From positions 4,294-68,293 of the forward strand of contig JADJZY010000017.1 in the NCBI GenBank assembly GCA_016715505.1: a DNA stretch of 64,000 bases. The letters run 5' to 3'. This DNA comes from Bacteroidota bacterium (lineage in GTDB: Bacteria > Bacteroidota > Bacteroidia > Chitinophagales > Chitinophagaceae). Position 1 is the first letter of the stretch. Every line of letters begins with the position of its first letter. This document shows, piece after piece, positions 57,564 to 64,000 of this stretch. The position numbers and the translations under genes were made by a program. The notes below the pieces were generated by a model. The model was not told the origin of the DNA. It ran no database searches and saw only the letters and a program-made list of their open reading frames with translations.

Positions 57564-58280
57564 ATGAATATTGCACTCATTGGATATGGAAAAATGGGTA
57601 AAACCATTGAAACAATTGCCCTGAAAAGAGGACATCAGATTGTTTTAAAAATTTCCAGTCAGAACCCTCAGGATTTGAATGATGAGGAACTCAAAAAAGC
57701 AGATGTTTGTATTGAATTTAGCACGCCCGAAACCGCCTTTCCTCATGTACAGGCGTGCTTACAAGCGGGCATACCCACCGTGTGTGGCACAACAGCCTGG
57801 CTGAATAAGTTACAGGAAGCAGAAGACATTTGTCGACAGCAGGATACCTCTTTTATTTTTGCCAGCAACTTCAGTATTGGCGTCAATTTATTTTTTCGAA
57901 TCAATGAGATGGTCGCTCAATTAATGGCGCCTCATCATGCATATCGGGTAAGCATGGAAGAAATTCATCATACCCAAAAGAAGGATGCACCTAGCGGAAC
58001 GGCAGTAACCCTCGCTAATACTATACTCGAAAATCAGGTCAACATGCATAAATGGGTCAATCACCCATCTGATAAAAAGGATGAGCTGGCCATTGTTTCA
58101 AAACGCATTGATCCTGCACCCGGAACACATCACGTTACTTACCAATCTGAAATTGATGAAATTCAATTAAGTCATACGGCCCATAGTCGCGAAGGATTTG
58201 CGTATGGCGCGGTTCTTGCAGCTGAATTCATTGCAGGCAAAAAAGGAATATTCCAGATGAAAGATGTTTTGGGAATATAG
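57564..58280 (+). CDS. dapB: 4-Hydroxy-tetrahydrodipicolinate reductase
   Basis: DapB reduces HTPA to tetrahydrodipicolinate with NAD(P)H in the lysine/meso-DAP route, feeding MurE encoded upstream in this window. The 238-residue product has an N-terminal Rossmann loop (IALIGYGKMGKTIE), the CGTTAWL and ASNFSIGVNLFF segments, and the family signature SMEEIHHTQKKDAPSGTA near residue 130-147, which carries the catalytic His and Lys. It starts 10 nt after the DUF5683 stop. The sequence is intact, unlike its neighbours. Confidence 0.96.
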   Translation: MNIALIGYGKMGKTIETIALKRGHQIVLKISSQNPQDLNDEELKKADVCIEFSTPETAFPHVQACLQAGIPTVCGTTAWLNKLQEAEDICRQQDTSFIFASNFSIGVNLFFRINEMVAQLMAPHHAYRVSMEEIHHTQKKDAPSGTAVTLANTILENQVNMHKWVNHPSDKKDELAIVSKRIDPAPGTHHVTYQSEIDEIQLSHTAHSREGFAYGAVLAAEFIAGKKGIFQMKDVLGI

Positions 58281-58398
58281 TCGTTAACCACTATTGGCAT
58301 ATTGGCGTTCGATTCAGATATTCGCCCTTGATCATTCATCCTTCTCAACACCCGAAAAATCGGCTGAGATACCTGTATGATCTTTAAACCAATTAGCT

Positions 58399-60159
58399 AT
58401 GAAAATTTATTGGGTGATTTGTTTTTTGCTTTTCGGCATACATGCACATTCACAAAGCCGCGATATACTCATTCAAGATTTTAATGCGGGTATGGAGCAA
58501 TTGGATTCAATGAGCAGCAACCAACCTGCTTTATCCTTTGAAATTCTCCATCGGCTCAACCGAATTGCTAGTGAATTAAAAAATGATTCGCTGCAGTTTA
58601 CGGTATCCTACAAAAAAGCCCTGGTCTTGTCGCAAATGGGCATTTTCGACCAAACACTTAACATACTTTATGACCTCTTGCCCATGATGGAGAACAAACA
58701 ACTTCGGTGTAAAAAAGGAGAAGTCTTTTACAATATTGCCGCAACCTATTTTGCGATGAAAGATTTTCAAAAGTACATGGACTTCAATGTAAAAGCCAAA
58801 GAGGCCTTTATAGCATGCGGGCGATTGGAAGACACCCTTGCTGTAGATATTGAAATGGCGCTTGCCTGGGTCGGGCTGGATCAACCCCAAAGAGGCATTG
58901 ACATGCTCCAACGTATTTTACAAGATAAAGGAATCAATCAAGAAGATGAAAATTATGCCATCGCACTTGACAATTTATCCAATGCATATTATGAAATGGG
59001 TGAATATCAAAAAGCCTTAGAAGCTGAATTACAAATTAGCTCTTTGCCCTATGCACAATCATCCATTGATGTGAAGGCCGGGCTGAATCAACATCTGGCT
59101 GAGATTTATATTCAACTCAAACAGTATTCCCAAGCCCAAAAACATTTAGACACAGCAATCATTGCAGCGCAGCAAATGGGTAGCTTGGATTGGCTGTTCG
59201 ATTGTTACAAAAATCAAAGTGCGATATTCGAAGCCCAGGGTAATTATCGGGAATCATTACGCTTTCATCAGATGTACATAAAGGCCAAGGATTCTGTGTA
59301 TCAAAAACAATACTATGCTAAAATGAGTGCAATGGCTGCTTTTTATGAGTTGGGGCAAAAACAAAATCAAATCACCCATTTAAAGAAGTACAACAATTGA
59401 ATCAAGCAAAAAATCCAACGCCTTTCACTGATCATCATCATTCTGCTTCTATTGGTGGTGATTCTGATTCTTTTCGTGAATCATCGTAAAAATAAATTGG
59501 AAAGAAAATGGCGTCAGGCTTTTTCGGCACAATTAATACAAACTCAAGAAGACGAACGACAACGTATATCCAAAGAATTACATGATAGTGTAGGGCAAAA
59601 CCTGTTGTTCATCAAAAACCAAATATACAAGTTGTTGCCTGAGCGCAACCCGCTCTTGAATCAATCCGTTGATTTGGCTCTGGAGGAAGTAAGGAATATT
59701 TCGAAAGACTTATACCCGAATCAACTTGAACAATATGGATTAATCAGTGCCGTGGAAAATCTTTGTGATAAAGTCAAAGAGTCGACCAATCTTTTTGTGA
59801 GCAGCGATATGAATATCAATGAAATTCAATTAAACAAACGCACAAAAATTAATTGTTATAGAATCATTCAGGAGTGCATCAACAATACGATTAAACATGC
59901 CCGCGCAACAGCCATCCGTATCACTGCCGAACTTCGCGAAAATAGTCTCGAACTTGTGATTCAAGATAATGGGCAGGGCTTTGAAAAAAACAACATTCAT
60001 CATAAAGCGCAGCGATCATTTGGCTTGCTGAATTTGCAGGAAAGAGCCGCTTTACTACATGGTCGATTTGAACTGGAAACCCAACCCGGGCATGGAACCA
60101 AAAGCACATTCAGAATACCCTTGCATAAACAAGACCTTCATCCATCTATTCATACTTAA
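58399..60159 (+). CDS. TPR-containing sensor histidine kinase, NarL/DesK type (two indels)
   Basis: Read across two compensating indels (near 59380-59384 and in the A6 at about 59406-59411) this gives about 586 residues. A signal peptide (MKIYWVICFLLFGIHAHS) leads a periplasmic sensor of five or six TPR units. Then come a short coiled coil and one membrane segment (SLIIIILLLLVVILILFV), a HisKA_3 dimerisation domain with the phospho-accepting His in RISKELHDSVGQNLLF, and a HATPase domain (DNGQGFEKNN, SFGLLNLQERA). Its partner is the LuxR-type regulator 12 nt downstream. The signal sensed is unknown. Confidence 0.85.
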
Positions 60160-60170
60160 ACCCTCAAATC

Positions 60171-60814
60171 ATGCAAGACATTAATGTGATCATCGCAGAC
60201 GACCATCCCATATTCAGAGCAGGTGTACGCGAAATACCATCACAAATTCATCGATTCATTTATTGGGCGAAGCAGGATACGGTTTAGCAGCCTATCAAAT
60301 GATATTGGCCCATCGTCCGCAAATTGCGATACTTGATTTGGAAATGCCCATTTTAAGCGGCTTGGATGTATGCCAAAAGGTACTCAAAGAAAACACCAAA
60401 CGGAATTTATTATCCTGACGATGCACAAGGAAAAAACATATTATTTGGAGGCGGTGAAAGCTGGCGTAAAAGGATATTTACTCAAAGACAATGCCAGCGA
60501 CGATTTAATTAAATGTATCGAAGCAGTGGCAAAAGGCAATCAATACTTGGTCCAGCAATTGAGGCATTTTCAAGATGTAAGTGATGTCAATGAAAAAGAT
60601 GAACATTTAGAAATAGCAATTCGACAGCTTACGGCCACAGAGAAAATTATTTTAAAGTTGATCGGCGAAGGCAAGACCTCTGTGGAAATTTCTCAAATGC
60701 TTTTGTAAGTCCGAATACCGTTGATAATCACCGCAGCAATATGTCGAAAAAATTGAATTTAGAAGGCAAAACTCTTTACTAAAATTTGCGATGGGCCTGA
60801 AACATCAGTTATAA
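60171..60814 (+). pseudogene. LuxR/NarL-type response regulator, broken by several indels
   Basis: The start at 60171 gives MQDINVIIADDHPIFRAGVREI, a receiver-domain N-terminus with the acidic pair. In a second frame come EAGYGLAAYQMILAHRPQIAILDLEMP, whose Asp is the likely phospho-site, and KTYYLEAVKAGVKGYLLKD. A LuxR HTH follows: LTATEKIILKLIGEGKTSVEISQML, then after another shift SPNTVDNHRSNMSKKL. At least four single-base errors are needed to join the frames to the stop at 60814. All conserved positions are present, so I read it as a functional gene damaged by sequencing errors, paired with the kinase upstream. The 175 nt after it hold no gene. Confidence 0.75.
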
Positions 60815-60989
60815 AGGACTCAATCAGTCATTAACTTTTGAGATATCGTTCTATGACAAATTAAACAGTAAATTTTTCGACTCAAATCCATCATCCGGGC
60901 GGAGAATCTGGATAGATCTAAGATTAGTGGTTAACCACTATTAAAACAGAAGGATTCCGGATAGACTTTTGCGTTATAAATCTATCAAT

Positions 60990-62170
60990 ATGAAAAACGA
61001 ATATTCATCGCTCTGCTGAGCATCATCAGCCTGCAATCCACATCTCAAATCACCCTCACACAAAGTAACTTTGGCAAACTGAACACCTATAACTACCTGA
61101 ATGGCATGGGAGTTGGAGCATTCAATTACAATGGCAATGGATTAAATTTCGATTGGGCAAATAACGTATTACCCTATCAAGGCACTATGGATTACATTCC
61201 AGCCAGCGACCCATATTTTACCGCTCAATGTGATGTTTATCTGGAGGGGCACGCACTCTGTAAGTGGTTTAATGTACAATGTGGATTATTACTACACCAC
61301 CAATGCGAATTTTTACGGCGAGAATGCCTTATACATTCCTGCACAAGCATATAATCAATCTGCAACTACAGGTGGCGCCAACGACAGTATCATTTTTCCT
61401 GAACAAAAATACTTAAGCCAGGCCCGCGAAATTGTTCATTTCCCGATGACCACCGGTTATACCCATACATCCGATTCCAGACGTGCTGTGAATTTTAATA
61501 TCAGTGTAGCTGGATACGGTTGAGCAATGCACCGGCGCAAAACGTATTTCATACTGTAAGACATGACACCGTCGTGGGAAGTGGGCAGATGCGGGTTAAA
61601 TCAGCTGCAGGAACCAGTACATTATAAATGCATTACAGTGAAATCGTGGCAACAAACAACCGATAGCTTTACCTGGGCGGTGCAACCTCGCCCCAGCCCC
61701 ATTATTAAGTGCATTGGCGTTACCCAGGAATGACGACCAATACCAACAACCGATTGTACTTTTCAGAGAAAACAGAGCACAGGTCTGGCGAGACCGTTTA
61801 TTATGGCGGTGCCCCTATTTGACAGCCATATTGCCATTGATGTGGATGGAGATAGCCTCAGCTTCCTGAACTCCGTAGTTGATCAATGTAAACAAACAAC
61901 ATTGCTTATGTCCTCTATCCAAATCCATGTCGAACCAATCAGATACAAATTGTTCTGTGGAATCAAACAGATGAAAAGCTTGATTATGTCATGTGATATA
62001 CGTGGTCAAGTAATGAATTCGGAACTTGTCTCAACAAACAAGGCAAAATTGACTTGCCTTTGAGTGCTGAGTTAAAAATGGCACATACGTTTTGGAACCT
62101 TTGAACCGAAAAAAAGAGTCCCTCTCTCACATACGGTCTCAAATTGATCGATAAGCCCCTATTCAAATAA
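60990..62170 (+). pseudogene. T9SS-exported protein, broken by many indels
   Basis: From 60990, adding one A to the AAAAA run gives MKKRIFIALLSIISLQSTS-Q, a signal peptide. The mature start ITLTQSNFGKLNTYNYLNGMG follows. Further pieces in changing frames are VDYYYTTNANFYGENALYIP, FPEQKYLSQAREIVHFPMTTG, then YPNPCRTNQIQIVLWNQTDE and DIRGQVMNS, a T9SS type A sorting domain. The last piece (KLIDKPLFK) ends at a TAA at 62168-62170, just before a terminator. Substitution-like and indel errors are both frequent here, and the central 300 nt are hard to read. The N-terminal part may be a protein of the kind that precedes T9SS sorting tails, but no enzyme family is recognised. Confidence 0.6.
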
Positions 62171-62172
62171 AG

Positions 62173-62199
62173 CCGCCTGATTTTAGGCGGTTTTTTTTT
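62173..62199 (+). terminator. Rho-independent terminator after the T9SS gene
   Basis: CCGCCT (62173-62178) pairs with AGGCGG (62185-62190) around a 6-nt loop and is followed by nine T (62191-62199). It lies 3 nt after the inferred stop of the T9SS gene. Confidence 0.88.
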
Positions 62200-62287
62200 G
62201 CTTGTTAGAAACGAAAATTTAGACTGCCAATGGATAAGTTGCAAACATCGAACATTGTGGTTTACTTTCTACAATTCACAAGTTCAG

Positions 62288-62633
62288 TAGGGCTTGCTGA
62301 TTAACGTGAAAAATAGATGAGATATCAGTCATACGATGGAGTGAATTTCGCTCATTTAGATGTACTATAATTTTTCATACCTCTTCAATTAGTTTGCAGT
62401 TTTTTCTAATTTTCATTTCTCATACCGTTCAGTTATCTCCAAACAGAAGAGGGAATTACTAAACTAATACGGTTTGGCCCCCTGTAACAATCGAAAAGCT
62501 TTGCTATTTCTCATTAACAGGGGTCACACATGCATCTTCAAATTCGGCGTCATAGTCTGAGGGCTATCCAAAGCACTTCCCCTTTAACGCCTACTTGAAT
62601 TTGAAGAGTCTCTGAAATAATGAGCAAGCCCTA
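62288..62633. mobile_element. MITE-like element with 16-bp imperfect terminal inverted repeats
   Basis: TAGGGCTTGCTGATTA at 62288-62303 and the reverse complement of the end at 62618-62633 (TAGGGCTTGCTCATTA) match at 15 of 16 positions. The 346-bp element contains no open frame for a transposase. The bases just outside are TTCAG on the left and TTCAC on the right, a possible 4-5 bp target duplication, imperfect at one base. It sits in a 565-nt gap (62,171-62,735) between two T9SS genes that otherwise holds only the terminator. The family of the parent insertion sequence is not identified. Confidence 0.42.
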
Positions 62634-62735
62634 TTCACGGATCAATACCATCACTCATTTTCTTACCTCGTTCAACAAAAAAAAAAAACGGTGCGTTAAA
62701 CTCCGGCTCTTATTAAAAGTCAGTTTGAATATTCA

Positions 62736-64000
62736 TTAATCTTGTTTAGTAAACTTACCAATACTGATCAATTCCTTATTTGCAAATACCTTCAACTGAT
62801 AAACACCTTTTGCGAAATTCGAAACATCAACGGATACATTTTGTAATCCTTCAAGCAAATGCGATTGTACTTGATAAACCATTCTGCCTTGCATATCAAA
62901 AACATGATTGACCGCAGCGGATTCACTAAGTTGTAACCTTCAACATTTAATTGATCCTGGAACCGGATTTGGAAATCTGAACATGATTTTCAAAGTTGGG
63001 ATTTAATATATCTGGTTTGTCCAGGTTTATTTGCCAAAGGTAAATCATCTAAAAATACCCATGAACCCGTTGGAAAAGGAGCAGGATTACAATCACTCTA
63101 ATTTGCCATCATACTGTGTAGAAGCAGATAAAACTGATGATATTTTTACTTACAGCTAAACCTGATGCCGTTCCACTGCTGGTCCAGCACTCCGGCCTGG
63201 TCGGTAACGAATTTGATAATAATTCGCATTGGGGACAGGAGTCCAACATTGCAAGGTTGCACTAATTCTTAGTGATATTGCCGTGGACAAATTTGCGGTG
63301 AAGGACAAGTTGCTGAAGCTGGTAAAAGAAGCTCGTGGCACTCCAGGGTCCCAAGTGCTGGCATTGTTTGTACAAAAACCCCTCACTTCACCTCATAGGA
63401 GGTCCCTGCCATCAATCCAATGATGTTTTTGAAGTTAGTTGGCGCTGCTTGTGTGCCATTTCCCGTCCAGAAGCCGACCCTATAGTGCGGTAACGTATTT
63501 CATACCAGATTAACCTGGGAACACCATTCCAATTGACTGTTGCTGTATTTGCTCCGATATTACTCATCGTAACACCAGTTACCGGAGTGTATCATTTATA
63601 TAAATATTGGCGGAACTGAAGAAGCTATGCAACCATTGTTATCCGTGTACGTATAAGTATATGTCGTTGACGGTCCGATATACTGACTCCGAAACACTAA
63701 ACACACCACCTGCCGGAAAACCGTCACCCATTAAATTGACGGCCTGACCAGCACAAGCACTTACATCTGAAGTAATGATTGCAGGCAAGCCAAATATGGT
63801 ATAGTGTTAATACTTCATTTTGACATCCATTTACATAAGTATAAGTTCACTTTGGGTATAGGTCATATTATTGATAGGCCAGAAATAAGTACCGCATGCA
63901 GATTGAACCGAACTGTTTGTCTCATTTCGCGGTGATGGTCAAATCCAAAATTTCTGGTATGACAACCATTCACTGAACTATAAATGCCGCTTTGCGTATA
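62736..64000 (-). pseudogene. Large secreted protein with FN3 domains and T9SS sorting domain, heavily broken, 5' end outside
   Basis: On the minus strand the end of this gene reads, in shifting frames, FRFPNPVPGSINVEGYN, then VNHVFDMQGRMVYQVQSHLL, VYQLKVFANKELISIGKFTK and a TAA at 62736-62738: a T9SS type A sorting domain. Before it lie two fibronectin type III-like repeats: ATLQCWTPVPNANYYQIRYRP at about 63180-63260, and ATVNWNGVPRLIWYEIRYRT with GTSYEVKG at about 63380-63580. Further fragments resembling PKD or HYR-like surface repeats run to the window edge. Error density is the highest of the window. It is probably a surface adhesin or similar; function is unknown. Confidence 0.6.

Overview
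The window is a chromosomal piece of a Bacteroidota bacterium, probably from the Chitinophagia/Saprospiria/Sphingobacteriia side of the phylum. The evidence is a type IX secretion (T9SS) C-terminal sorting domain on several secreted proteins, promoters of the TAnnTTTG type with little Shine-Dalgarno signal, the bacteroidotal dcw gene order, a MraY with the long periplasmic insert of this phylum, and bacillithiol-related genes. Base composition is moderately AT-rich. I see no tRNA, rRNA, CRISPR array, prophage or defence island.

Layout. (1) 1-13,060, minus strand: a compact division and cell-wall (dcw) operon in the order mraZ-rsmH-ftsL-like-ftsI-murE-mraY-murD-ftsW-murG-murC-ftsQ-ftsA, with ftsA running off the left edge; many neighbours overlap or abut. 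A 363-nt AT-rich spacer holding DnaA-box-like 9-mers lies upstream of mraZ. (2) 13.4-24.1 kb, minus: a TlpA-like thioredoxin, purH, comEC, a SPOR/HU-like membrane protein, and a two-gene outer-membrane unit (TonB-dependent receptor followed by a TPR + beta-barrel protein). (3) 24.4-31 kb, mostly plus: hisS, a small lipoprotein (minus), a DUF4836 lipoprotein, plsC, a priA reduced to its N-terminus, and a T9SS metallopeptidase. (4) 31-42.6 kb, mostly minus: beta-barrel proteins, a GH3-serine hydrolase fusion, an M48 peptidase operon, glyS, a T9SS protein, YtxJ and a 44-residue lipoprotein. (5) 42.7-52.7 kb: saccharopine dehydrogenase-like protein, sirtuin, L,D-transpeptidase-like protein, bshB1, DUF4294 protein, purD, a POT peptide transporter and atpD-atpC. 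(6) 53-64 kb: a T9SS beta-helix protein, parA-parB-DUF5683-dapB, a two-component pair, and two very error-ridden T9SS/FN3 genes with a 346-bp MITE-like inverted-repeat element between them.

How the genes work together. The dcw cluster, dapB, the meso-DAP-type murE, the GH3-serine hydrolase and the L,D-transpeptidase-like protein cover peptidoglycan precursor synthesis, septal assembly and turnover. parAB adds chromosome segregation, atpDC energy, purH and purD purine synthesis, and hisS and glyS translation. bshB1 and ytxJ point to bacillithiol redox chemistry.

Data quality dominates the reading. At least eleven otherwise ordinary genes between 14 and 46 kb are split by single-base indels, nearly all in short homopolymers, and each correction restores a family-typical frame. 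From about 57.3 kb to the right edge the error density rises sharply. I read these as sequencing or assembly errors, not biology, and annotate the genes across them. No clearly new multi-gene system was found. The least explained signals are the structured-RNA-like element upstream of atpD, the truncated priA, the MITE-like element, the TPR/beta-barrel fusion beside a TonB receptor, and a few small unknown proteins.
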